Assembly: GCF_022698145.1 (NCBI RefSeq)
Contig: NZ_JALDAX010000006.1
Location: 124,001 to 188,000, forward strand
Source: Streptomyces spinosisporus
Lineage (GTDB): Bacteria; Actinomycetota; Actinomycetes; Streptomycetales; Streptomycetaceae
Length of the DNA: 64,000 nucleotides
Reading direction: 5' to 3'
The notes below the pieces were generated by a model, which saw only the letters and a program-made list of their open reading frames with translations, had not been told where the DNA came from and ran no database searches. Shown in pieces: positions 1 through 7,720 of the stretch (position 1 is the stretch's first letter; every line of letters begins with the position of its first letter). A program made the translations under genes and the position numbers.

Positions 1-202
1 GGACACCGGACGCGGCCGAACCGAGACCGCCCGCGGCCGAACCGAGACCGGCGGGGCGGGCTTGGGCCTGTCCATCGTCCGCTCCCTGGTCTCGGCCCAT
101 CACGGCCGGGTGGAGGTGGACACCGCCCCCGGCCGGGGCGCCACCTTCCGGGTACTGCTGCCGCTGCACCCCGACACCCTCGCCGAGAGCGCCGAACGGT
201 AG
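1..202 (+). CDS. Sensor histidine kinase, C-terminal fragment (gene enters from the left edge)
   Basis: The frame is open from base 2 to a TAG at 200-202 and encodes only the end of the ATP-binding domain. The G2-type box GGAGLGLSIV is followed by HGRVEVDTAPGRGATFRVLLP, the usual close of an HATPase_c domain. The protein would phosphorylate itself on a histidine and pass the phosphate to a response regulator; both lie outside the window. Just before the G2 box a 21-bp unit is duplicated in frame (bases 11-31 and 32-52), giving RGRTETA then RGRTETG in the flexible ATP lid. A strong hairpin follows the stop. Identity as a kinase is secure; its signal cannot be judged from this fragment. Confidence 0.85.
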   Translation, partial: DTGRGRTETARGRTETGGAGLGLSIVRSLVSAHHGRVEVDTAPGRGATFRVLLPLHPDTLAESAER

Positions 203-209
203 AGCGGCA

Positions 210-238
210 CGCCCCGTCCGGATCGAACGGACGGGGCG
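210..238. terminator. Hairpin between convergent genes
   Basis: An 11-bp perfect inverted repeat (CGCCCCGTCCG / CGGACGGGGCG) with a 7-nt loop lies between the stop of the kinase at 202 and the stop of the convergent gene at 274. There is no U tract, which is common for Streptomyces terminators, so it probably serves both strands. Confidence 0.7.
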
Positions 239-273
239 CACACGGCAGTCCGGGTGACGACGGGTGGGTGCGG

Positions 274-738
274 TCAGCACCAGCCTCCGCCGAGGTTGGC
301 GAACGCCTTCCAGGCCGCCCTGGTCTTGGTTCCGGCGACACCGTCGATGCCGCCGGTGTCGTAGCCGATGGAGACGAGGAAGCGCTGCAGGCCGCGGATG
401 GTGTTGGGGCCGACCACGCCGTCCACGGTGCCGGCGTTGTGTCCGCGGTCGTTGAGGAACAGCTGCCACGCCTTCCAGCTGTTGGTGCCGAGCCGGCCGT
501 CGATGGGGCCGGGGTTGTACTTCCCGACGGGTGCGGCGTCGCGGACGTAGCACTGGGCGCTCTTGGCCTCGGCGGTGTTCAGGCCGAGGTTGTTGACCGC
601 CTGGATGGTGACGGTCTGGGTGGATGCCTGCTGCGCGGGTGCGGCGGTGGCCGCGGTCGCTCCGGCGAGGGTGCCGATGCCGAGTGCGGCCGCGGTGAGG
701 GTTCCGAGCAGTGTCTTCGTGAGCCTGGTCAGGGCCAT
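274..738 (-). CDS. Secreted peptidoglycan-binding domain protein
   Basis: The 154-residue protein starts with a Sec-type signal peptide (about residues 1-33, ending TAATAAPA). After it come two peptidoglycan-binding-like repeats, roughly residues 77-113 and 114-150, each with the pattern IDG/VDG...G..T...W/L..F. Only two cysteines remain in the mature part, C63 and the last residue C154, which could form a disulfide. The ATG at 738 is preceded by GGGGAA at a good distance; an upstream in-frame extension lacks both a ribosome site and a signal peptide. No catalytic domain is present, so it probably binds the wall rather than cutting it. Confidence 0.8.
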   Translation of the reverse strand: MALTRLTKTLLGTLTAAALGIGTLAGATAATAAPAQQASTQTVTIQAVNNLGLNTAEAKSAQCYVRDAAPVGKYNPGPIDGRLGTNSWKAWQLFLNDRGHNAGTVDGVVGPNTIRGLQRFLVSIGYDTGGIDGVAGTKTRAAWKAFANLGGGWC

Positions 739-944
739 GTGTGAGTTCCCCGATGGTGGGTGACGGTGAATGAGGCAGCGCAGTTCTGCGCATGACGCCG
801 ACGCGTCGTGCGCTTGAATCTGGTGGTGGAAGGGGCGCCTCAGAAGCCTTTTTCCGGCCAACCAGAACTCTCAACTGCCAACCGCCACAGACGACTTGAA
901 ACGCACCGGCCGCACCCCGGCGTGAGCTCGGCGAACGAGTCGGG

Positions 945-1511
945 CTAGCGCCGTACGCGGTAGCGGAGGTAGACGAACTTCGAGCTGAAGGTGCGGGTCT
1001 CGACGAGTTCGAGATCCACCCGGCGCTCGTGCCGGACGAAGTACGGAATGCCACCGCCGACCAGCACCGGGTGGACCACGACCCGGTACTCGTCGATCAG
1101 ACCCAGCTTGTCCGCCTGGGCGGCGAGGTCCGCTCCCCCGATCGCGATGTCCCCCTCCCCCGGCTCGGCCCGCAACCGCTCGATCTCCTCGGCCAGGCCA
1201 CCGGAGGCCAGACGGGCATGGCCCTGCACCTCCGACAGCTTGGTGGAGAACACCACCTTGGGCAGGGGATTCCAGAGTGAGATCCATTCGCGCGTGTCGG
1301 CGTCGAGCGTCGCGTCCTGTTCGGCGGTCTCCCAGTACAGCATCGTCTCGTACAGCCGTCGCCCCATGAGGTGCACGTCGACGTCGCGGATCTCGTCGAT
1401 CCAGAACCGGAAGACGTTGTCGTCCGGCGCACTCCACTCGAAGCTGCCGTCCGGCCCGACGATGTAGCCGTCGAGTGAGGCGCTCATCGAATAGGTCACC
1501 TTGTGCGTCAC
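945..1511 (-). CDS. Dihydrofolate reductase family (RibD C-terminal-like) protein
   Basis: The 188-residue protein begins VTHKVTYSMSASLDGYIVGPD, the signature start of the RibD_C/DHFR-like family, and includes LMGRRLYE, a later region with DIAIGGADLAAQ, and an end typical of the family (LVETRTFSSKFVYLRYR). Members bind NAD(P)H; most, as here, have no proven substrate, so it should not be read as a true folA. The GTG at 1511 is chosen because GAGGAGAA lies just upstream; the longer frame has no such site. It is divergent from the Roadblock-like gene. A second family member lies at 56112-56690 but is clearly different in sequence. Confidence 0.8.
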   Translation of the reverse strand: MTHKVTYSMSASLDGYIVGPDGSFEWSAPDDNVFRFWIDEIRDVDVHLMGRRLYETMLYWETAEQDATLDADTREWISLWNPLPKVVFSTKLSEVQGHARLASGGLAEEIERLRAEPGEGDIAIGGADLAAQADKLGLIDEYRVVVHPVLVGGGIPYFVRHERRVDLELVETRTFSSKFVYLRYRVRR

Positions 1512-1859
1512 AGATTCTCCTCGGTCAAGGGTTCGAAAGTACGACCGTCCCACGCCGCGGAACTCATCGCTGCTCGCGGTGTTCGCGGCGTTTCGCGGAA
1601 TTGCGTAGAGAGACTCTCAGTGCCGCATGCGCGCCGGCTCGACCGACACCGCTTGACGGACCGGAAACCGAGGGTCAACTTCGCGCCCGCTCACGGCACT
1701 TCCGGTGGGCCGAACGGTCCGTTCGGGACCCTGTTCGGTCGTCGGAGGTCAGTCCCAGAGAGTTCCTCCCCTCGTCCCGCCTTCGTGCATACGGTCCGGA
1801 ATCCGAGGCGGGTCGCCGGCATCGGCCCGCGCAGACGACGGCAGGCAATGGGAGGCGCA
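1512..1859. other. Divergent intergenic region without a supported gene
   Basis: The 348 bp separate the DHFR-like gene (minus strand) from the Roadblock-like gene (plus strand). I found no credible coding frame. The one notable element is a palindrome at 1710-1726, listed separately. Promoters for both genes should lie here but no clear -10/-35 pair stands out. Confidence 0.6.
1710..1726. promoter_or_regulatory. Perfect 17-bp palindrome, possible operator
   Basis: CCGAACGG T CCGTTCGG has perfect 8-bp arms around one central base. It lies about 134 bp before the Roadblock-like start and about 200 bp before the DHFR-like start. The binding protein is unknown. Confidence 0.35.
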
Positions 1860-2234
1860 GTGGCGAGTGTGGAAGTGTCGTTGAAGGACATGATGGCCGG
1901 GATCGAGGGAGCTTTAGGGGCAGCGGTCGTCGACTACACCAGCGGAATGGCGCTGGGCACGCTCGGCGGAAGCAAGGACCTGGACCTGACGGTCGCCGCG
2001 GCCGGCAACACGGATGTCATCCGGGCCAAGGTCCGCACCATGGAGCAGCTGGGTCTCAAAGGCAAGATCGAGGACATCCTGATCACGCTGGAGCGTCAGT
2101 ACCACCTGATCCGACTGGTGAACGGACGCACGGGCAACGGTCTTTTCCTCTACCTCGTCCTCGACCGGGCCAATGCGAATCTGGCCATGGCCCGCCATCA
2201 GCTCAGGCGCGTGGAGGAGGCGATCGAGATCTAG
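1860..2234 (+). CDS. Roadblock/LC7-like small protein
   Basis: The 124-residue protein has the layout of the small Roadblock/LC7-like proteins of actinomycetes. An N-terminal helix (VSLKDMMAGIEGALGAAVVD) is followed by a strand pair (GMALGTLGG), a conserved middle (AAAGNTDVIRAKVRTMEQLG) and a C-terminal stretch containing IEDILITL..QYHLIRLV. Such proteins act as scaffolds or regulators of small GTPases and of cvn-type conservon complexes, but no conservon kinase or GTPase gene is next to this one, so it is an orphan. The GTG at 1860 follows GGAGG; an ATG 12 bp upstream is possible. The family call comes from recalled consensus and is fairly sure; the role is unknown. Confidence 0.65.
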   Translation: MASVEVSLKDMMAGIEGALGAAVVDYTSGMALGTLGGSKDLDLTVAAAGNTDVIRAKVRTMEQLGLKGKIEDILITLERQYHLIRLVNGRTGNGLFLYLVLDRANANLAMARHQLRRVEEAIEI

Positions 2235-2274
2235 CGTCCGAGGGCGACCGGGGTCACGTCCGCCCCTCATGTGA

Positions 2275-2490
2275 AGACTTCTTCAAGTCGGCACATCATC
2301 CCGAGGCGGAGCGCCGTGCGGCGGTGTCTGCCGACGCCGCCGCATTCGCTACGCCCTCGCCGGAGGCGACGTCGCCGAACTCCTGCGTGCCGCCCGCCGG
2401 ATCCTCACCGAGCTCCTCGCCGGACAGCACCAACTCCTCGCCGAACTGCAGCAGGCCGACACCCCGGCCACGCTCCGCACCACCGGCTGA
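2275..2490 (+). pseudogene. Start-less remnant of a small coding sequence
   Basis: After a TGA at 2272 the frame is open to a TGA at 2488-2490. Its second half encodes ALAGGDVAELLRAARRILTEL followed by a helical Q-rich end. Third codon positions are almost all G or C from about 2350 on, as in real genes of this window, yet the frame has no ATG, GTG or TTG. It looks like the 3' part of a small helical protein that lost its beginning. A frameshift from the GTG-started frame at 2313 is an alternative. Confidence 0.4.
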
Positions 2491-2982
2491 GAAACCCCGC
2501 GACGTACAAGAGGAGTTGTACGCGTTGGCAAGCTCATCGTGCGGGACAGGACAGAGGTCACCACGGTTGCGCCGCAGCACCCAAGTACCGCCAAGGTTTA
2601 CCCCCATCGTCAATCGGTGGGTTGACGATCGGCCCGGGGCAGCTCCCGTAGCGTCGGCGTCGAACGCGGGGCACTCCACGGGGTGGCGACCGGGGGACGG
2701 CACATGAGGCGGCACGGGGACACCTTCATGACCGGGAGAGAGCATGGCCGTGGGGGAACCATGCTCGTCGCCCCCTGCGATGCCGTGGTCGTGGCCACGG
2801 CATCGCTGCCGGGGTGCACCGCATCCGCCGGCCGGCCGTCCACGCACGGCCGGCCGGCGGACGTCGGGAAGCCGCAGAAGCGGGTGGAACGAGCGCGCCT
2901 CTGAGACCGCACCGTCGCGTAGCGGGAACCCCGGTCGTCGAAGCCGACAACCGGGGCGCCGTCGTGCCCGTACCCTGCGGCC
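2491..2982. other. Non-coding stretch before a two-component pair
   Basis: About 490 bp with no convincing gene on either strand; the long open frames here have poor codon bias. It contains the 16-bp hairpin at 2824-2861 and must hold the promoter of the kinase gene that starts at 2983. Confidence 0.55.
2824..2861. repeat. Very strong inverted repeat (16-bp arms, 6-nt loop)
   Basis: The arms TCCGCCGGCCGGCCGT and ACGGCCGGCCGGCGGA are perfectly complementary around the loop CCACGC. There is no T tract. It sits about 120 bp before the kinase start, so it may be a terminator for transcription from the left or a cruciform/leader structure. Confidence 0.7.
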
Positions 2983-4215
2983 GTGGAAAGGACCGGACAG
3001 TTGATCGGACGACGTCAGCGGTGGTTCCTGGATGTCGCGTTGGCGGTGGCCTTCACGGTGGTGGCCGTACTGTTCGGCCGTGAACCCGAGCCGGGGTCGC
3101 AGTGGCAGCCTCAGGACGCCCTGGGCATCGCGATCACCTGCCTGGTCAACGCACCGCTCGCGGCACGCAGGCGCCTCCCGCTCGTGGTCTTCGCGCTCAG
3201 CAGCTCGGCCTGGGCCCTGTTCATCACGCTCGACTACTGGCCCGTGGTGAACTCGATGGGCCCCTTCCTCGCGCTGTACACCGTCGCCTCGCTTCGGCCG
3301 TTGCGCCCGGCGGTCGTGTGCGCGGTGGTGATGGGTGCCGTGTGGGTGTACGCCGGCTGGCGCGCGGGCCAGCCCACGCCCGCCGTCTTCGCCCAGGCCG
3401 TCGTCTTCCCTACCGTCGGCTGCCGGTTCGGCGTCGCCGCACGGGTCTCGGCCCACCGCGCCGACCGGCTCGCCGAGTTGGCGGAACAGCTGCGCCGCGA
3501 GCAGCAGGACCGGATGCGCCGAGCCGTCGCCGAGGAGCAGCGCCGTATCGCCCGCGAACTGCACGACGTGGTCGCCCACCACATGTCGGTGATCAACGTG
3601 CAGGGCGGACTGGCAAGTTACGTGTTCGACAGCGCGCCGGAGACCGCCCGCTCGGCCATCCGCACGATCAACGAAACCAGCCACGAGGTGCTGGGTGAAC
3701 TGCGCCGCATGCTGACACTGCTGCGCACCGACGCCGACACCGGCGGCCCGCACGCCGATCCGCGCCACGCGGACGGCGACGCCCCGGAGTCCACGCCATA
3801 CACCCCGATGCCCGGAGTCTCCCGGCTCGGCGAGATGGCCGAGCGCATCACGGCCGCAGGTGTCCCCGTCGACCTGCACATCCGGGGCGCGCCCCGGCCG
3901 TTGACACCCGGCATCGAGCTGTGCGCGTACCGCGTGGTGCAGGAGGCCCTGACCAACGTCCTCAAGCACGCCCGCCCCGCGAACGCCACCGTGGTCGTCT
4001 CCTACGACCCGCGCGAACTGACGATCACCGTCACCGACGGCGGTCGGCCACACCGCTCGCTTCCGGACAACGTCCCGCCGTCATCCGGCCACGGCTTGAT
4101 CGGAATGCGGGAACGCGCCAGGCTCTACGGCGGAACACTGGACGTCGGCCGGCGTGCCGAAGGGGGATTCAGGGTGCGCCTGGTCCTTCCCGCCTGGCTG
4201 TACGCCGCGAGTTGA
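2983..4215 (+). CDS. NarL-type sensor histidine kinase
   Basis: The 410-residue membrane kinase starts at a GTG. Its N-terminal third holds several hydrophobic segments (first about residues 12-30) with almost no extracellular domain, so it probably senses the membrane. The dimerisation/phosphoacceptor motif IARELHDVVAHHMSVI is of the HisKA_3 type with His194 as the acceptor. The ATP-binding domain follows: CAYRVVQEALTNVLKHA, a D-G-G segment, and GHGLIGMRERARLYGG near the end. It is immediately followed by its response regulator (18-bp gap), so the two form a unit. Family and partner are secure; the signal is unknown. Confidence 0.92.
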   Translation: MERTGQLIGRRQRWFLDVALAVAFTVVAVLFGREPEPGSQWQPQDALGIAITCLVNAPLAARRRLPLVVFALSSSAWALFITLDYWPVVNSMGPFLALYTVASLRPLRPAVVCAVVMGAVWVYAGWRAGQPTPAVFAQAVVFPTVGCRFGVAARVSAHRADRLAELAEQLRREQQDRMRRAVAEEQRRIARELHDVVAHHMSVINVQGGLASYVFDSAPETARSAIRTINETSHEVLGELRRMLTLLRTDADTGGPHADPRHADGDAPESTPYTPMPGVSRLGEMAERITAAGVPVDLHIRGAPRPLTPGIELCAYRVVQEALTNVLKHARPANATVVVSYDPRELTITVTDGGRPHRSLPDNVPPSSGHGLIGMRERARLYGGTLDVGRRAEGGFRVRLVLPAWLYAAS

Positions 4216-4232
4216 GGAGACTGGTTGCGGCA

Positions 4233-4940
4233 ATGATCCGGGTGCTCGTGGTCGACGACCAGGACCTGATCCGCGCGGGTCTCGTCGCGCTGCTCCGGGC
4301 GGCACCCGGCGTGGAGGTCGTCGGTGAGGCGGCCGACGGCGAGCAGGCCGTGACACGTGCGGCCCTTCTGCGGCCCGATGTGATCCTGATGGACATCCGC
4401 ATGCCGGGCATGGACGGCACCGCCGCGACCGAACGCATCCTCGCCGAGGCCGCCGCTGCCCGGCCCGGACCCGAACCCTCGGGAGAGATGGCCGCGTTGC
4501 CGCGCGTACTGATGCTCACCACCTTCGACCTCGACGAGTACGTGTACGCGGCGCTGCGCGCCGGGGCGTCCGGTTTCCTCCTCAAGGACACCGGGCCCGC
4601 ACGGCTGTTGGGGGCGATCGACGCCGTGGCGCGCGGAGACATGCTCTTCGCGCCGAGCGTCACTCGCAGACTCATCGAGGCATATGTACAACGCTCCGAA
4701 CCGGCCCCGGACTCCCCCGCGCTCCTGGAGACGCTCACCGCGCGCGAGCGCGAGGTTCTGCTGCTCACGGCACGGGGCATGTCCAACAGCGAGATCGCCG
4801 AACAGCTCTACATCAGCCAGGCCACCGTCAAGACCCATCTGAACCGCACGATGACCAAGCTCGACCTCGACAGCCGGGCCCAGGCCGTGATCATGGCCTA
4901 CGAGTCGGGCCTCGTGACGCCGGGCGGCTCGGCGGGCTGA
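4233..4940 (+). CDS. NarL/LuxR-type response regulator
   Basis: The 235-residue protein has an N-terminal receiver domain (VLVVDDQDLIRAGL; phosphoacceptor Asp54 in ILMDIRMPGMDG; TTF and K in FLLKD later). The C-terminal LuxR-type helix-turn-helix contains LTAREREVLLLTARGMSNSE and ATVKTHLNRTMTKL. It is the cognate partner of the kinase just upstream. When phosphorylated it should dimerise and bind DNA. The ATG at 4233 lies 17 bp after the kinase stop with GAGGAGA upstream. A perfect 14-bp hairpin overlaps its stop codon. Confidence 0.93.
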   Translation: MIRVLVVDDQDLIRAGLVALLRAAPGVEVVGEAADGEQAVTRAALLRPDVILMDIRMPGMDGTAATERILAEAAAARPGPEPSGEMAALPRVLMLTTFDLDEYVYAALRAGASGFLLKDTGPARLLGAIDAVARGDMLFAPSVTRRLIEAYVQRSEPAPDSPALLETLTAREREVLLLTARGMSNSEIAEQLYISQATVKTHLNRTMTKLDLDSRAQAVIMAYESGLVTPGGSAG

Positions 4941-4955
4941 CCCGCCCGGCGTCAC
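4914..4955. terminator. Bidirectional terminator overlapping a stop codon
   Basis: The 14-bp perfect arms GTGACGCCGGGCGG and CCGCCCGGCGTCAC enclose a 14-nt loop. The stem starts inside the regulator gene and ends before the stop of the convergent gene at 4962. Confidence 0.75.
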
Positions 4956-4961
4956 GCGGGC

Positions 4962-6089
4962 TCAGGTGCGGGACACCACTCCGCACTCCTTCGAGGTGTC
5001 CGCGTCGATGTCCTTGCTCCGGTCGTACGGGTCCGTCGTCGGCCCGCTGGGAGCCGCGCCCGTGGGCTCGGACGACGGGAAGTTCGGGTGGAGATAGCCG
5101 TCGTAGACGTCGCAGGCCGAGTTGCCGATCTCCTGGTCGTAGCGCCGGATCATCAGCTTGCCGGGCGTGACCCGGTACTTGGCCGGGTCGGACACCTCGA
5201 CGTCGAGCACACGCCGCACGATCGTGCGGGCCACTTCGTGCGCGCTGTCGTCGGGTCGCACCAGCGGATAGACGAAGGTGTAGTCGGCGTGCACGACGAC
5301 GGACGCCTGGTCGCCCGCCTTGAACGTCATGCGTCCGCGCGTCTTGACCACATCACCGGCCAGGCGCAGTTCGTCCGGGTCGAAGCGGCTGAACATCGAC
5401 AGCGGGTCGTGCTTCTGGTCCGGTGTCCGCAACGCCGTGTCGAGCCGGCCGAGGAGGCTGGTCTGACGGGGTTCGATCAGGCCGAGGGCGGTCTCGGGGC
5501 GCTCGCCGCGCAGGGTGGCCGGATCGAGGTTCGCGTCCACGAGCAGCTTCTTGGTCTGCTCCAGCGCCTGCTCCACCTGCGCCTTCGACAGCGACCCGAC
5601 CGTCTTCGCCTTGGGCGGCACGATGCCCGCCGCGCCGTCGGCCCAGGCCAGGGCGGGCGATCCGGCGAACGGCCGGGCCGGCGTGGGGCGTTCGGGATCC
5701 GCCGCGGCCGGCGGGGCGGTCGGCGCCGCCGTCTCCGCGGGCAGCGGGGAAGCTTCGGCGCCGGGTCCACCCGCCGTACCGAAGGGATCGCCCGGAATCA
5801 CCGAGGGCCGCACCGCCACCACTGCCACGGCGATCGCGGCGACCAGACCGACAACCCCCCACACCCGCCGACGAGTTCCCCGCCCGCCCCGCTCCCCCGA
5901 GACAGGCCCCGTGCGCCACCCCCCGGGCGACTCCCCCCGCGCCTCCTGCTCCCGCAGTCGTCCGGCGACCATACGGGCCCGCGCGGACGGCTCCTTCGGT
6001 GCGGAGGCACGTATGTCGCTCTCACTGTCCCGGACGAACTTCTCCCACACGTCGTCGGATATGGGCTCTTCGGGCGATCTGTCGGCCAC
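4962..6089 (-). CDS. Single-pass membrane protein of unknown function
   Basis: The 375-residue protein has an acidic, charged N-terminal cytoplasmic part (MADRSPEEPISDDVWEKFVRDSES...), an Arg-rich patch, and one transmembrane segment about residues 77-93 (VVGLVAAIAVAVVAV). A Pro/Ala-rich linker follows, then a soluble extracytoplasmic domain of about 230 residues with two cysteines (in SACDVYDGY and SKECGVV). The soluble part contains ALEQTKKLLVDANLDPATL and a beta-rich end. The layout is known from Streptomyces membrane proteins without assigned function. I do not recognise a catalytic motif. It converges on the two-component pair, and nothing ties it to that system except position. Confidence 0.75.
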   Translation of the reverse strand: MADRSPEEPISDDVWEKFVRDSESDIRASAPKEPSARARMVAGRLREQEARGESPGGWRTGPVSGERGGRGTRRRVWGVVGLVAAIAVAVVAVRPSVIPGDPFGTAGGPGAEASPLPAETAAPTAPPAAADPERPTPARPFAGSPALAWADGAAGIVPPKAKTVGSLSKAQVEQALEQTKKLLVDANLDPATLRGERPETALGLIEPRQTSLLGRLDTALRTPDQKHDPLSMFSRFDPDELRLAGDVVKTRGRMTFKAGDQASVVVHADYTFVYPLVRPDDSAHEVARTIVRRVLDVEVSDPAKYRVTPGKLMIRRYDQEIGNSACDVYDGYLHPNFPSSEPTGAAPSGPTTDPYDRSKDIDADTSKECGVVSRT

Positions 6090-6272
6090 AGAACTGAGCG
6101 CTTTCTCTTCGTCGATTGGGGTCCAGAGCGTACGTCATGCGTTCAGCCGGGCCGGGGCAAGGCGGGCGCATTGCCGCGCCCGACCATCACCGCGAGGCCG
6201 CCCAGGCCGGCTCCGACGATGCTGATGCTCATGGGTGTGTGCCCGCTCGATGCCGGTGCCGGTGGCTGCACT

Positions 6273-7244
6273 TCACCGGCGGAGCCGGGGTGCGAGAACC
6301 GTGCGTACGGCCTTGGCCACCCTGCCCGCGGCGGACCCGTCCTCTGCTTCGGGTCCGGGCTCCAACATGCCCTGGATCTGCAGCAGTAGCTGATTCGCCG
6401 ACCGCCAGAGCGGGACGAACAGCCCGGCGACCGGTCCTGCGCCCTGGATCGGGCCGTTGGACAACTCGGCGACCCTCTTGGCGATCGTGACCGTTTCCGG
6501 GTCCCGCAGGATCAGGTGCACCTCGTCGTCGACCACCCGGATCTCCATCCTGCGGGCCGCGGTCTCTTCGGGGTTGGCGTCCGTGGTCGTCTCCGGGTCC
6601 AGTTCGTCGATCTTGGCGGCGACCGCGTCCGGGTCGACGCCGAGTTCGCGCAGCACCCGGGCCGCCATGCTGTTCTCCGCCTGGAGCATCGCCTCCAGCA
6701 GATGATGGCTGCCGACCGGTGCGCCACCCGCCAACGCGCTGGCGGTGGACACCGTGTCCTCGGTGGCCGGTGTCCCGGCGGGCCAGGGACCGGCCGGGAC
6801 GTCCTGCGATCCCTCCACCGCTGCCAGCACCGCGGCACGGATCTTGCCGACGGGGTTGATCCGCTCGGCAAGCACCTGCGCGCCGATGCCCTCTCCCTCC
6901 CTGACCAGGGCGAGCAGGATGTGTTCCGTACCGACGTGGCTGTGCTGCAGCTGCTGCGCCTCGCGCAGGGCGAGTTCCAGTGTCTTCTTCGCGCGCGGTG
7001 CGAACGGGATGTGGCCGGTCAGCTCGTCCGAGCCGGGTTCGGCCACCGCGGTGATGTCGGCGCGCGCCGTCTCCTTGTCGTACCCGAGGCGGTGCAGAAC
7101 CTTCGCCGCCGTGCCGTCCGGTACGTCGAGCAGTCCCAGCAGGACGTGCTCCGTGTCGATGTGGGTGTGCCTGAGCTGCCTCGCCTGCTCCTGAGCCGTG
7201 ACAACCGCCTTGCGGGCATGGGCCGTAAACCGTTCGAATGTCAT
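6273..7244 (-). CDS. Clp N-terminal-domain protein without ATPase modules
   Basis: The 323-residue protein opens with a double Clp-N repeat (MTFERFTAHARKAVVTAQEQ..., with HIDTEHVLLGLLD, and then HVGTEHILLALVREGEGIGA). A third, more diverged unit around residues 160-200 contains GSHHLLEAMLQAENSMAARV. The Walker motifs of ClpC/ClpA are entirely absent, so it cannot unfold proteins by itself; it may be an adaptor or decoy for Clp chaperones, or a stress-linked binding protein. It is divergent from a small MerR-like regulator across a 68-bp gap holding a perfect inverted repeat, which suggests joint control. Family is clear; function is inferred. Confidence 0.85.
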   Translation of the reverse strand: MTFERFTAHARKAVVTAQEQARQLRHTHIDTEHVLLGLLDVPDGTAAKVLHRLGYDKETARADITAVAEPGSDELTGHIPFAPRAKKTLELALREAQQLQHSHVGTEHILLALVREGEGIGAQVLAERINPVGKIRAAVLAAVEGSQDVPAGPWPAGTPATEDTVSTASALAGGAPVGSHHLLEAMLQAENSMAARVLRELGVDPDAVAAKIDELDPETTTDANPEETAARRMEIRVVDDEVHLILRDPETVTIAKRVAELSNGPIQGAGPVAGLFVPLWRSANQLLLQIQGMLEPGPEAEDGSAAGRVAKAVRTVLAPRLRR

Positions 7245-7260
7245 GCTTCCATGCTCTCAA

Positions 7261-7288
7261 CCCTGTCAATACACTGGTTTTGACAGGG
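7261..7288. promoter_or_regulatory. Perfect inverted repeat between divergent genes, likely operator
   Basis: CCCTGTCAA and TTGACAGGG (perfect 9-bp arms, 10-bp spacer) sit between the Clp-N gene start (7244) and the MerR-like gene start (7313). The arms contain TTGACA-like hexamers in both directions, so a bound protein could block both promoters. The adjacent MerR-like protein is the obvious candidate. Confidence 0.65.
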
Positions 7289-7312
7289 TCACCGTACTGA
7301 AAGGAGGGTGTC

Positions 7313-7672
7313 ATGGAGACGCCGTCGGCCTGGGAGGACCGGCTCGCGCGCTGGCAGAACGAGCTGGAGTTGTTCGAGCAGTTGGAGGGGACGCCCTGGG
7401 TCACACTGGCCAAGGCGGAGGCCGAGACCGGCGTTTCCCGCTCGGCCCTGCGCTCCTGGTACCGCAACGGCGAGATCCAGTCCCGCCTGGTGGACGGGCC
7501 GAACGGCCCGCAGCGCCTGGTCCGCCTGGACGCGGTGATCGAACGCGCCGCAGCGTCACCGCGCATTCAGCGCAGGGCGGAACGAGAAGTCAGTCTGGAA
7601 GCCCAAGTCACCTTGCTACGACACCGGGTCGACCAACTGGAGCTGCGGCTGGCGGCGTTGGAGCGGAAGTGA
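7313..7672 (+). CDS. Small MerR-like helix-turn-helix regulator
   Basis: The 119-residue protein has a MerR-type winged helix at residues about 26-65 (WVTLAKAEAETGVSRSALRS, then WYRNGEIQSRLVDGPNGPQR). A short C-terminal coiled-coil follows (LEAQVTLLRHRVDQLELRLA) and would dimerise it. There is no effector domain, so it resembles the short HspR-like or excisionase-like regulators rather than metal or drug sensors. The ATG at 7313 follows AAGGAGG. It is divergent from the Clp-N gene, and the inverted repeat between them is its probable binding site. Confidence 0.75.
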   Translation: METPSAWEDRLARWQNELELFEQLEGTPWVTLAKAEAETGVSRSALRSWYRNGEIQSRLVDGPNGPQRLVRLDAVIERAAASPRIQRRAEREVSLEAQVTLLRHRVDQLELRLAALERK

Positions 7673-7720
7673 CGGGCACCGCTCCCCGGGCCCTGCTCCG
7701 AACTCCTTCACCCGCCGGCT

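Noticed and set aside
2296..4053. A minus-strand open frame of 585 codons across the non-coding stretch and the first kinase gene
   Set aside because: Its product has no recognisable domain and runs through the kinase gene, whose own frame is clearly coding.
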